Shown: piece after piece, positions 15,903 to 24,355 of the stretch | How positions within the stretch are numbered: position 1 is the first letter of the stretch | How the letters are laid out: each line of letters begins with the position of its first letter | DNA from: UBA9620 sp965220695 | Lineage (GTDB): Bacteria; Acidobacteriota; Vicinamibacteria; Vicinamibacterales; UBA8438 | Assembly: GCA_965220695.1 (NCBI GenBank) | Contig: OZ244838.1 | Coordinates: 2,170,001 to 2,234,000 of the forward strand | DNA length: 64,000 nucleotides | Reading direction: 5' to 3' | Made by a program: the position numbers and the translations under genes | The notes under the pieces: generated by a model | Databases searched by the model: none | Told to the model about the DNA's origin: nothing | Seen by the model: the letters and a program-made list of their open reading frames with translations, nothing else

Positions 15903-17612
15903 ATGCCAACCGCAGAACCCCGCGAGGCGCCGGTCCAACCCGCGCCCGCCGATACGCCGTCGCTCGTGCCGGCCCGCATGGTCAACGAGTTCGTCTACTG
16001 CCCGCGGCTGGCCTACCTGGAATGGGTCCAGGGCGAATGGGCCGAGTCGTCGGATACCGTCGAGGGCCGCCACGCACATCGGCGGGTCGACCGGAAGGGC
16101 GGAGCGCTGCCGGGACCGGCGCAGGTCGAAGAGTCCCCGACGCTGCACGCACGCTCGGTCACGCTGTCGTCAGAGCGGCTGGGGCTGATCGCGCGGATGG
16201 ACCTCATTGCGTCGGACGGCGGGCAGGTGGTCCCCGTGGACTACAAGCGCGGCAAACGGCCGCACATCGAGAGCGGCGCCTACGATCCAGAGCGGGTGCA
16301 GCTTTGCGTGCAGGGACTCATACTCCGCGAGCACGGCTACGACTGCGTCGAAGGCGCGCTCTACTTCGTCGCGAGCCGCGAACGGGTGCGGGTCGCGTTC
16401 GACGACGAACTCATTGCGGCCACGAAACAAGCACTCGACGGGTTGCGGCGCGTCGCCGCCGGCGGTGCGATACCCCCGCCCCTCGAAGACAGCCCGAAAT
16501 GTCCGCGTTGCTCGCTGGTCGAGATCTGCCTGCCGGACGAGGTCAACCATCTCACCCGGGCCAACGTCTCGCCACGGCCGATCGCCGTCCCCGGCACCGA
16601 CGCGCTGCCGCTGTACGTCCAGGCCCACCGCGCGAAGGTGGCGAAATCGGGCGACACCCTCGTCGTGACGGTCGAGGACAAGAAGGTGGCGACCGCCCGT
16701 CTGTCCGAGACCTCGCAGGTCGTGCTGATGGGTAACATCTCGGTCACGACGCCGTGCCTACACGAACTGATGTGGCGGGGCATCCCGGTCACCTGGCACA
16801 GCTTCGGCGGCTGGTTCCTGGGTCACACCACGGGCAACGGCCACAAGAACGTCGAGCTGCGCACCGCCCAGTACCGGGCGAGCTTCGATGAGGCGATTTG
16901 CCTGCAATTCGCCAAGGGTCTGGTCAGCGCGAAGATCCAGAACTGCCGCACGCTGCTCAGGCGGAACTGGAAACCGGCCGGCAGCAGCCAGCCGGTCCTG
17001 GTCGATCTGAAGAGCGACAGCCGCCATGCCGGCCGCGCAACGTCACTGGCCGAGCTGCTCGGCATCGAGGGGACGGGAGCCGCCCGCTATTTCCGGGTCT
17101 TTGGATCGATGCTGAACAAGGGCGCCTCGGATGCGGAGTCCGGGTTCAACTTCGAGACGCGCAACCGGCGTCCTCCGACCGACCCCGTCAACGCCCTGCT
17201 CTCGTTCGCCTATTCGCTTCTGGCGCGTTCCTGGACGGTGACGCTGGCCGCGGTCGGGTTCGACCCGTTCCGGGGCCTCTACCATCAACCCCGCTACGGC
17301 CGCCCGGCGCTCGCCCTCGACCTCATGGAGCCATTTCGCCCGCTGGTCGCCGACTCGGTGGTTATTCAGGCCATCAACAACGGCGAGATCCGGACGACCG
17401 ACTTCAAGACCGCCGCAGGCAGCGTCAACCTGACCGCCGACGGCAGACGGCGGTTCATCGCCGCCTACGAGCGACGCCTCGGCCACGAGATCGTTCATCC
17501 CCTGTTCGGGTACCGGGTCAGTTATCGCCGGCTGATGGAGATGCAGGCCCGGCTCCTCGGGCGTTTCCTCCTCGGTGAGCTGCCCGAGTATCCGAACTTC
17601 ATCACGCGCTGA
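15903..17612 (+). CDS. cas4-cas1: Cas4-Cas1 fusion, spacer acquisition
   Basis: This 569-residue fusion is typical of type I-G loci. The Cas4 half (about residues 1-215) has the first cluster cysteine in MVNEFVYCPRLAYLEWV, a RecB-type nuclease motif (GGQVVPVDYKRGKRP), and the last three iron-sulfur cysteines in KCPRCSLVEICLPDE. The Cas1 half follows with the acidic residue in FETRNRRPPTDPVNALLSF and the His/Asp residues in GLYHQPRYGRPALALDLM. Cas4 trims PAM-proximal ends and Cas1 integrates spacers. ATG 15903 is chosen because GGAGG lies eight bases upstream; the frame is also open to 15852. It is followed four bases later by cas2. Confidence 0.96.
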   Translation: MPTAEPREAPVQPAPADTPSLVPARMVNEFVYCPRLAYLEWVQGEWAESSDTVEGRHAHRRVDRKGGALPGPAQVEESPTLHARSVTLSSERLGLIARMDLIASDGGQVVPVDYKRGKRPHIESGAYDPERVQLCVQGLILREHGYDCVEGALYFVASRERVRVAFDDELIAATKQALDGLRRVAAGGAIPPPLEDSPKCPRCSLVEICLPDEVNHLTRANVSPRPIAVPGTDALPLYVQAHRAKVAKSGDTLVVTVEDKKVATARLSETSQVVLMGNISVTTPCLHELMWRGIPVTWHSFGGWFLGHTTGNGHKNVELRTAQYRASFDEAICLQFAKGLVSAKIQNCRTLLRRNWKPAGSSQPVLVDLKSDSRHAGRATSLAELLGIEGTGAARYFRVFGSMLNKGASDAESGFNFETRNRRPPTDPVNALLSFAYSLLARSWTVTLAAVGFDPFRGLYHQPRYGRPALALDLMEPFRPLVADSVVIQAINNGEIRTTDFKTAAGSVNLTADGRRRFIAAYERRLGHEIVHPLFGYRVSYRRLMEMQARLLGRFLLGELPEYPNFITR

Positions 17613-17616
17613 CGTC

Positions 17617-17904
17617 ATGGAGCACCTATACATCGTTGTCTACGACATCGGCGACCCGAAACGATGGCGGCGGGTGTTCAAGGCGATGCAGGGATACGGC
17701 GCATGGGTGCAGCTTTCGGTCTTCCAGTGTCGGCTGAGCCGGCGCCGGCACGCCGATCTGGTTGCACGACTCGACGGCATGATCGATCATACGAAGGACC
17801 ATGTCGTCCTGGTCGACATCGGCGTCGCCGACGGCGTCGAACCACGCGTCGTCAGTCTCGGGAAGACGTTTCAGGCCGTGCGGCGGGAACCGGTCATCGT
17901 GTGA
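17617..17904 (+). CDS. cas2: Cas2, spacer acquisition
   Basis: This 95-residue Cas2 has the ferredoxin-like signature LYIVVYDIGDPKRWRRVFKA at the N-terminus, with the conserved Asp, then VQLSVFQCRLSRR and VVLVDIGVADG. It forms the integrase complex with Cas1. ATG 17617 lies four bases after the cas4-cas1 stop, so they share an operon. The leader and CRISPR array begin directly downstream on the same strand, the usual order for this subtype. Confidence 0.95.
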   Translation: MEHLYIVVYDIGDPKRWRRVFKAMQGYGAWVQLSVFQCRLSRRRHADLVARLDGMIDHTKDHVVLVDIGVADGVEPRVVSLGKTFQAVRREPVIV

Positions 17905-18110
17905 CTCCGCCCGCCGCCGTGATGCGAGCGCTCCAGTGCCGTCGCGCCGCCGGGGAGCGCTCGCGCACCTGCAACTCTTTGACAACTGGATAGTTGCAGC
18001 GAATGATCCCGCGAGAACGCCGCAACGGTTGCCGCCCTCTCGCAACAACCGCGCGACCTCTCGCATTCCGGCAGCCAACACCTTGGACCGCAGTCAGTTA
18101 CAAGCGGTCC
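17905..18110 (+). promoter_or_regulatory. CRISPR leader with array promoter
   Basis: The 206-base leader lies between cas2 and the first repeat. A strong candidate promoter is TTGACA (17979-17984), a 17-base spacer, and AATGAT (18002-18007), which would start transcription near 18014. A seven-base inverted repeat (TGCAACT at 17970-17976, AGTTGCA at 17992-17998) brackets the -35 element and could be an operator. The leader's position is supported by the degenerate repeat at the far end of the array, since trailer ends typically decay. Confidence 0.6.
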
Positions 18111-19241
18111 GATTCCGCGGGGACTTCCCCGCGGCCTCATTGAAGCATCGGGGCGGCGTTGGTGTTTGGGTTCATCCTCTGGATGATTCCGCGGGGACTT
18201 CCCCGCGGCCTCATTGAAGCCGACTTTGCAACGTGCGTTCGAGGGTGGCGGCGGTGATTCCGCGGGGACTTCCCCGCGGCCTCATTGAAGCCACATGCCC
18301 TTGCGCACCGGCATATCCACGTCCAGGATGATTCCGCGGGGACTTCCCCGCGGCCTCATTGAAGCGCCGACACAATGATGGAGTCCGATGACGTCTATCA
18401 GTTCGATTCCGCGGGGACTTCCCCGCGGCCTCATTGAAGCCCGACGAGAGAAGAGGCACACCATGAGCACTTCGGCAGATTCCGCGGGGACTTCCCCGCG
18501 GCCTCATTGAAGCGTTCTCGACATGGGCACACCGGCGGACCTGGGCGCGGATTCCGCGGGGACTTCCCCGCGGCCTCATTGAAGCTGGAGAATCATGGGA
18601 TGCTGATGGCTGGCAACTTGGCGATTCCGCGGGGACTTCCCCGCGGCCTCATTGAAGCGGCACCAGTTTGTCCGCGCGCTCTAGCCTTTCGTCCGATTCC
18701 GCGGGGACTTCCCCGCGGCCTCATTGAAGCATCGTCCATGCGCTGACCAACTCCGAGATCGACGATCGATTCCGCGGGGACTTCCCCGCGGCCTCATTGA
18801 AGCTCAGGACGGCATCGCGTGCTGGAAAAAGCGCTAGAGGGATTCCGCGGGGACTTCCCCGCGGCCTCATTGAAGCAGATAGTACCGGGCCACATCCCCC
18901 GTAGCGACAGAACCGATTCCGCGGGGACTTCCCCGCGGCCTCATTGAAGCATCTCTGGGAACGCGGCGGCAAACCGTGCGAGCATGGGATTCCGCGGGGA
19001 CTTCCCCGCGGCCTCATTGAAGCCGCTCGAGGCGGCCGGATACCGCTGCGAGAGCTGCGGCGATTCCGCGGGGACTTCCCCGCGGCCTCATTGAAGCGCC
19101 TTAAGCGGATTGCACCTCCGAATCTCCTGCGCGATTCCGCGGGGACTTCCCCGCGGCCTCATTGAAGCCCGCGTTGTGCCAAGTCGGGCAGGAACTTCCA
19201 ATCATGATTCCGCGGGGACTTCCCCGCGGCCTCATTGAAGC
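18111..19241 (+). CRISPR. CRISPR array, leader-proximal part (16 repeats)
   Basis: Sixteen essentially identical 36-base repeats start at 18111, 18185, 18256, 18330, 18405, 18478, 18550, 18623, 18695, 18768, 18841, 18915, 18988, 19062, 19133 and 19206. The core CCGCGGGGACTTCCCCGCGG is a palindrome that can fold into a hairpin, and the 3' end CCTCATTGAAGC is the expected crRNA 5' tag region of type I-G. The 15 complete spacers are 35-39 bases long and all different. The spacer at 19024-19061, translated, contains AGYRCESCG, a pattern of HNH-type nucleases, which suggests a phage or plasmid target. The next spacer is cut by an IS3-family insertion. Confidence 0.98.
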
Positions 19242-19338
19242 TCCGATATCTCCGAGGACCTGTTCGCCCCCCTGTGCCAATAATCTGTGAGACAACCTCC
19301 CTGTTGAGTTTAGTGTAGGGGCGGGAGAGGTTGGAGAG

Positions 19339-19827
19339 ATGACGCGCATGCCAGACGCGGTGGAGATCGAAGTGGTTGCGGGGTCGGGGGTGGAGGGAGC
19401 CCGGAGGGCGACCGGAGGCCCCGACCCCGCAACCACGTTGCCGGCCCGTGCCCCGGACCCGGAGGTGCCGGCGACGGTCCAGCGGCGGCGCTTCTCGGCC
19501 GCGTATCGGCTGCGCATTCTCAAGGCCGTCGACGCGTGCAAGAAGCCCGGCGAGGTGGGCGCCCTGTTGCGTCGCGAGGGGTTGTACTCGTCGCTCCTGA
19601 CGAACTGGCGGCGGCAGCGTGAGGCGGGCGCCCTGCGGGAGATGCGCGGGCGCCGCCGGGGGCCAACGCCGCGCCCCGTCGACCCGCGGGTGGCCCAGCT
19701 CGAGGCGGAGAACCGCCGGCTGCAGCGGAAGTTGCAGCGCGCGGAGACGATCATCACACTCCAAAAAAAAATTGCCGAGATCCTGAGGATCCCCCTGTCA
19801 CCGCTCGACGACGACGAGACCGACTGA
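19339..19827 (+). CDS. IS3-family transposase OrfA
   Basis: This 162-residue OrfA has a helix-turn-helix N-terminal part (RRRFSAAYRLRILKAVDACK and LYSSLLTNWRRQREAGALRE) and a leucine-rich coiled coil (VAQLEAENRRLQRKLQRAET) near the end, the standard DNA-binding and dimerisation half. A run of nine adenines (19763-19771) occurs in the reading frame shortly before the end. The -1 frame from that point stays open into orfB, so a slippage product OrfAB is possible. The stop overlaps the orfB ATG by one base. Confidence 0.9.
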   Translation: MTRMPDAVEIEVVAGSGVEGARRATGGPDPATTLPARAPDPEVPATVQRRRFSAAYRLRILKAVDACKKPGEVGALLRREGLYSSLLTNWRRQREAGALREMRGRRRGPTPRPVDPRVAQLEAENRRLQRKLQRAETIITLQKKIAEILRIPLSPLDDDETD

Positions 19828-20936
19828 TGCAGGCCATTACGACTATCGCCACGCCAGGTGAGACGGCGGCGCTGTGTCACAGCGTCGGGGTGTCGCGGGC
19901 AACGCTCTATCGACACCGGCGGCCCGCGCCGCCGCCGCCGCGCCCGCGGGCGCCATCGCCGCGGGCGCTGGGTCCCACCGAACGCCAGGCGGTCCTCGAC
20001 GTGCTGCACAGCCCGCGGTTCGTCGACCAGTCGCCCACCGAGGTTCATGCCACGTTGCTCGAGGAGCAGACCTACCTCTGCTCCCCGCGCACGATGTATC
20101 GCGTGCTCGCCGCGGCCCACGAAGTGCGCGAGCGGCGCGCACAGGCCCGGCATCCGGCCTATGCCGCCCCCGAGCTGGTCGCGACGGGCCCGAATCAGGT
20201 CTGGTCCTGGGATATCACCAAGCTCAAGGGCCCGGTGCCGTATCTCTACTACTCGCTCTATGTGATCCTCGACCTCTTCAGCCGCTACGTCGTGGGCTGG
20301 ATGGTCGCGCGGCACGAGAATGCGCACCTGGCCGAGCGCCTGCTGGCGGCGACCTGCGCGAAGCAGGGCATCACGCCGCACCAACTCACCATTCACGCGG
20401 ACCGCGGTGCGCCCATGCGCAGCACACTCGTCGCGCTGCTCTTCTCGGACCTGGGTGTCACCGCCAGTCATTCGCGGCCCCGCGTAAGCAACGACAATCC
20501 GTTCTCCGAAGCGCAGTTCCGGACCGTGAAGTACCGGCCGGAGTTTCCGGCACGGTTCGGCGCGCTCGAACACGCGCGTGGCGTCAGCCGCGACCTGTTT
20601 GCGTGGTACAACGACGCGCACCATCACAGCGGCCTGAGCTATCTGACGCCCGCCGACGTCCACTACGGCCGCGCCGCAACGGTCCTGGCGGCCCGTCACC
20701 GCACACGCCTGGCCGCCTATGCCGCCCATCCCGAGCGGTTCGTGCACGGGCCACCCCGTCCCGAGACAATGCCCACGGCGGTCTGGATCAATCGGCCGCC
20801 GACCCTCACCAGCCAGGTGGCCCCAGCCACGACCACCGTCACCCCGGGCGACCCACAGCCGGGCTCCATGCGCCCGCCACCACGCATCGACAATCGCCCG
20901 GGCACGCTCGTCACCAGCGTGGAGTCGCTACAGTAA
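19827..20936 (+). CDS. IS3-family transposase OrfB (DDE integrase)
   Basis: This 369-residue DDE transposase of the rve superfamily has the first Asp in VWSWDITKLKGPVPY, the second in LTIHADRGAPMRS, and the catalytic Glu in SNDNPFSEAQFRTVKYRPEF. An HTH_21-like segment and a Cys/Ser-rich start precede the catalytic core. The C-terminal 70 residues are proline-rich and less conserved. All catalytic residues are present, so the element could still be active. It may be made as a fusion with OrfA by frameshifting at the A9 tract or by coupling at ATGA-like overlaps. Confidence 0.93.
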   Translation: MQAITTIATPGETAALCHSVGVSRATLYRHRRPAPPPPRPRAPSPRALGPTERQAVLDVLHSPRFVDQSPTEVHATLLEEQTYLCSPRTMYRVLAAAHEVRERRAQARHPAYAAPELVATGPNQVWSWDITKLKGPVPYLYYSLYVILDLFSRYVVGWMVARHENAHLAERLLAATCAKQGITPHQLTIHADRGAPMRSTLVALLFSDLGVTASHSRPRVSNDNPFSEAQFRTVKYRPEFPARFGALEHARGVSRDLFAWYNDAHHHSGLSYLTPADVHYGRAATVLAARHRTRLAAYAAHPERFVHGPPRPETMPTAVWINRPPTLTSQVAPATTTVTPGDPQPGSMRPPPRIDNRPGTLVTSVESLQ

Positions 20937-20990
20937 ATGCTGAATCAGGTTGTCTCAAAGTTGTTGACACGGCCCGCGCCGCCGAGCGCG

Positions 20991-22413
20991 GATTCCGCGG
21001 GGACTTCCCCGCGGCCTCATTGAAGCGAGGCGGAGGCGGCGGCTGAGCGGCGCGATCTTGAGATTCCGCGGGGACTTCCCCGCGGCCTCATTGAAGCTCG
21101 AGCGCGGCGAGTCGCTGCACCTCGTCATGCGGCGGATTCCGCGGGGACTTCCCCGCGGCCTCATTGAAGCCACCGCCGACACGGTATCCCCGCCGCGTTC
21201 CCGGCGGATTCCGCGGGGACTTCCCCGCGGCCTCATTGAAGCCGAAAAAGTGGTGTTTCCGGGTGCGCTTGCATCCTAGGATTCCGCGGGGACTTCCCCG
21301 CGGCCTCATTGAAGCGCGCGTCTCTTGTGCGTTCTCTTTTCTCAGGCTCAGCACCGATTCCGCGGGGACTTCCCCGCGGCCTCATTGAAGCCCGAATGCC
21401 CTACAGGATGCGATGCACCGGATCTTGCGATTCCGCGGGGACTTCCCCGCGGCCTCATTGAAGCGGTCTACCCCCTTGACTATTGACAAACGCAGCGCCG
21501 TCGATTCCGCGGGGACTTCCCCGCGGCCTCATTGAAGCGACGGGTTCCTCAGCCGCGGCTACCTTTTGGTCCGGCCGATTCCGCGGGGACTTCCCCGCGG
21601 CCTCATTGAAGCCCGCCGAAGGTGGCCTGCGATAGACCGGTGGTCCCGGATTCCGCGGGGACTTCCCCGCGGCCTCATTGAAGCCGGACACGCCGATCTC
21701 CAATCCCGAATGGTCGCGGCGGATTCCGCGGGGACTTCCCCGCGGCCTCATTGAAGCGAAGAAGACTGATTCCTTCGTAATTGTTCCCTTCTTGATTCCG
21801 CGGGGACTTCCCCGCGGCCTCATTGAAGCGCGACGTCGAACTCCTCGCGTCCAGCGCCGATGGCGGTGGATTCCGCGGGGACTTCCCCGCGGCCTCATTG
21901 AAGCAGCCGGCCCATGATGTCCGCTTCGCGATAGATCTCGGATTCCGCGGGGACCTCCCCGCGGCCTCATTGAAGCATGGCCTGCAGGAGTTCGCGCATC
22001 GCGAGGATCTGCGGATTCCGCGGGGACTTCCCCGCGGCCTCATTGAAGCGTCGAGCACATCGTCGGGCGGCTGAACACGTATATCCGATTCCGCGGGGAC
22101 TTCCCCGCGGCCTCATTGAAGCAGCGTCTTCGTCGTCTTCGCGCCGACGATGTAGCTGATTCCGCGGGGACTTCCCCGCGGCCTCATTGAAGCTGGCCGA
22201 AGGGCTGCCGGGTCGCTGGCGCGTCGCTCGATTCCGCGGGGACTTCCCCGCGGCCTCATTGAAGCGCGACACGGCCAGCCACCGCCTCGACGGCCGCCAC
22301 ACGATTCCGCGGGGACTTCCCCGCGGCCTCATTGAAGCTCCGGGAACAACAACAGTCGCCCGTATCGCGCGTCTGGCGATTCCGCGGGGACTTCCCCGCG
22401 GCCTCATTGATAC
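20991..22413 (+). CRISPR. CRISPR array, leader-distal part (20 repeats)
   Basis: Twenty repeats start at 20991, 21062, 21135, 21207, 21280, 21356, 21429, 21503, 21577, 21649, 21722, 21794, 21869, 21941, 22014, 22087, 22158, 22230, 22303 and 22378. They enclose 19 complete spacers of 35-40 bases. The repeat at 21941 has one change in its loop (CCT for CTT). The last repeat has a damaged 3' end (TGATAC instead of TGAAGC), as expected for the oldest end. This part now lies beyond an IS3 element, so its expression depends on read-through or on a promoter inside the element. Confidence 0.98.
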
Positions 22414-22417
22414 GTAG

Positions 22418-22711
22418 ATGGTGCCGTCGCATTTGCCCTCAACTTGGAGGACATACGAAGTGCTGCTTGAACCGAAGTGTTGGAAAAGGCATTGTGAGTA
22501 TTTCCAAGGAGTCAAGTACTTGGACCCGGCGCTCGGTGAGTTGTCTGAGGTGAACTACTGCCCTGCGTTCCCCCACGGAATCCCGATGCGTATCGCGTAC
22601 GAGAACGACACGCACACATCAATAGCAGTGGATCAAGTTGGCGAGGTGGTGTTCAAGGAGGATCCAAATTGGCCTGAGCAAAGGGCATTGAAGGAACTGA
22701 CCGGCGAGTGA
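22418..22711 (+). CDS. Small hypothetical protein, lower GC
   Basis: This ORF of up to 97 residues starts just after the last CRISPR repeat. The stretch HGIPMRIAYENDTHTSIAVD and the charged tail look like the end of a real protein, but no family is recognised. Codon use is visibly less GC-biased than that of its neighbours (many A/T third positions), which suggests recent acquisition. It may be the C-terminal part of a longer gene truncated by array growth or deletion, since the N-terminal residues (VPSHLPSTW) lack a good ribosome binding site. Confidence 0.45.
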   Translation: MVPSHLPSTWRTYEVLLEPKCWKRHCEYFQGVKYLDPALGELSEVNYCPAFPHGIPMRIAYENDTHTSIAVDQVGEVVFKEDPNWPEQRALKELTGE

Positions 22712-22820
22712 CGTCTGGCAGAAAATCTAATTCGCCGCTTGTCGGTCGGGGCGCAACCCTGGCTTGGTCGTCACGGTGGCCGGGCGCACCCGGCGCGGGG
22801 CATGAAAGGACGGACGCACG

Positions 22821-23966
22821 ATGGGAGAGTGCCGCTATTGCGGGCAGCCGGCCGGATTCCTGCGCAGCAGTCATCGCGAGTGCCGTGAGGCGCACGCCGC
22901 CGGGGTCGAGCAGATCGCGGATGTGATGGGGGTTGCCACGCTCGATGCGCAGGAGGCGGGCGCGCAGATCGCGGTCATCGCGAAGCGCCACAACGTGCGC
23001 GACCAGGCGTTGACACAGGCGCTGTCAAGCGGCTGGGCGCGGTGCATCGAACAGGCCCTGGCGCGGGACGGCGTGACGCGCGCTGACGAGGCGCGGCTCG
23101 ACGCACTGCTCGCGCACTTCGGCGCCACGCGCGCCGATTTCGATGGCGGCGGGCTCTGGGCGCAGGTCGAGGCGCGGCGTCGGCGGGACGCCGAAACCAG
23201 AATATCGGTGCTCGCGAAGGAGGGGTTGCAGGCCGCGTCGGCGCTGGAGCGCGCGGGGCCACGCACGCTCGCCGCGATCGAAGCCGACATGGATTCCGCG
23301 GCGTCGGACGGCAACATCACGGCGCCCGAGTTCCGCGCGCTGATCGTGGCGAACATGGAAACTCAGGTGGACCGGGCGCTCGATGACGGTCTGCTCAGCG
23401 CGGACGAGGAACGCGCGCTTGTGCGCGTGGCGCAACACTTCGCGATCGAGACCGAGGAGCTCGACCGCAACGGCGCCCACACCCGTCTGGTCGAGGCGGC
23501 CGTGCTGCGGGATCTGTCGGAAGGCATCGTTCCGCGGCGCGTCGAGTATGACGATCTCGACCTGCCGTTTCGGTTCCAGAAGTCCGAAACGCTGATCTGG
23601 CTGTTCCGGGATGTCGACTACCACACGGTCCGGACGCGGCGCGAGTTTCAGGGCCGCTCCGCCGGGGTCAGCGTTCGAGTCGCACGGGGGGTGTACTTCC
23701 GGACCGGCGGCTTCAAGGGACGGCCGGTCGAATACGAGGAGAGCATCCACGTCGACACCGGACTCTTCGGAGTCACCACCAAACACCTCTATTTCGCCGG
23801 CGGCAGGAAGAGCTTCCGCGTACGACACGATCGCATCGTGTCGATCGAGCCCTACTCGGATGGTGTCGGCATCCAGCGCGACACGGCGCGGGCCAAGCCG
23901 GAAACCTTCAAGCTCGGCGACGGCTGGTTCGCCTACAACCTGCTGAAGAACATCGAGGTTCCGTAG
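22821..23966 (+). CDS. Zinc-ribbon / TerB-like / PH-like domain protein
   Basis: The protein has 381 residues and a modular layout. A short zinc-ribbon with CRYCGQPAGFLRSSHREC opens the protein. Acidic all-helical segments (residues about 40-230) resemble TerB-type repeats, with pairs such as DGNITAPEFRALI and DDGLLSADEERALVRVA that look like EF-hand-like helical turns. The C-terminal 110 residues are beta-rich and end with a GRAM/PH-like pattern (GLFGVTTKHLYFAGGRKSFR, HDRIVSIEPYSDGVGI). ATG 22821 has AAAGGA upstream. TerB-like proteins are linked to stress and phage-response systems; the function here is unknown. Confidence 0.7.
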   Translation: MGECRYCGQPAGFLRSSHRECREAHAAGVEQIADVMGVATLDAQEAGAQIAVIAKRHNVRDQALTQALSSGWARCIEQALARDGVTRADEARLDALLAHFGATRADFDGGGLWAQVEARRRRDAETRISVLAKEGLQAASALERAGPRTLAAIEADMDSAASDGNITAPEFRALIVANMETQVDRALDDGLLSADEERALVRVAQHFAIETEELDRNGAHTRLVEAAVLRDLSEGIVPRRVEYDDLDLPFRFQKSETLIWLFRDVDYHTVRTRREFQGRSAGVSVRVARGVYFRTGGFKGRPVEYEESIHVDTGLFGVTTKHLYFAGGRKSFRVRHDRIVSIEPYSDGVGIQRDTARAKPETFKLGDGWFAYNLLKNIEVP

Positions 23967-24071
23967 TCCTCGAGCCTGCCGGCAGGCGGTCACGGGACGG
24001 GGCGTTGAGACCGACGCCGCGAGCCAGTCGATGAGTATCGGCATCGTCAGACACCAGGACGATCACCCCTG

Positions 24072-24107
24072 TTGCCGTTCATGCATGCACTATGCATAAT
24101 GCATGCA
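24072..24107 (+). promoter_or_regulatory. vapBC promoter with palindromic operator
   Basis: TTGCCG (24072-24077), a 17-base spacer and CATAAT (24095-24100) form a plausible promoter. A 26-base near-perfect palindrome spans 24082-24107, starting TGCATGCAC and ending GTGCATGCA-like on the other strand, with only one symmetric mismatch pair. It covers the -10 and the start codon. The expected transcription start coincides with ATG 24107, so the mRNA is probably leaderless and autorepressed by the antitoxin. Confidence 0.65.
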
Positions 24108-24355
24108 TGTCCAGCGTGACGATCTCACTCAAGCAGGAAGCGTACGACCGACTGCGGGCGGTCCGCCGCTATCCCACGGAGTCGTTCAGCGCAGTCGTCT
24201 TGCGCGCAACGTGGCCCGAATCGACGACGACGGGTGAGGCGTTTCTGAGTATCTGCCGGGAACAGGGTCCCGTCTTCGATGCCGCCGAACTCGACGAGAT
24301 AGAGGCGCTGAAGCGCGAAGATGTCCCGGTGGTCGACAAATGGACGACGCGCTGA
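24107..24355 (+). CDS. vapB: VapB-type antitoxin (DUF217-like)
   Basis: This 82-residue antitoxin has the N-terminal pattern MSSVTISLKQEAYDRLRAV followed by ESFSAVVLRATW, as in the VapB family of short beta-strand-helix-helix repressors. The tail (EDVPVVDKW) should bind the toxin. ATG 24107 is preferred over ATG 24092 because it matches the family start and lies at the end of the palindromic operator. It overlaps the toxin gene by 16 bases. Confidence 0.8.
   Translation: MSSVTISLKQEAYDRLRAVRRYPTESFSAVVLRATWPESTTTGEAFLSICREQGPVFDAAELDEIEALKREDVPVVDKWTTR

Larger units (their letters stand above)
19273..20970 (+). mobile_element. IS3-family insertion sequence inside the CRISPR array
   Basis: This element of about 1.7 kb carries orfA and orfB. 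Its ends are imperfect inverted repeats of about 24 bases. The left end begins TGTGCCAATAATCTGTGAGA. The right end, read inward on the other strand, is GTGTCAACAACTTTGAGACA. Both continue with ACCT, and one gap and a few mismatches separate them. No clear target duplication is seen. The partial spacers on either side are 31 and 20 bases; their sum of 51 exceeds any spacer in the array (35-40). The element lies in the same orientation as the array, so it may block or alter precursor transcription past repeat 16. Confidence 0.9.

Noticed and set aside
18210..19020. Long minus-strand and plus-strand ORFs with repeated RPRGSPRGI or FRGDFPAASLK peptides
   Set aside because: They are translations of the CRISPR repeat itself and appear only because 36-base repeats with variable spacers stay open in some frames.
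20955..22515. ORFs across the distal CRISPR array
   Set aside because: Same reason: repeat translations, no independent coding signal.
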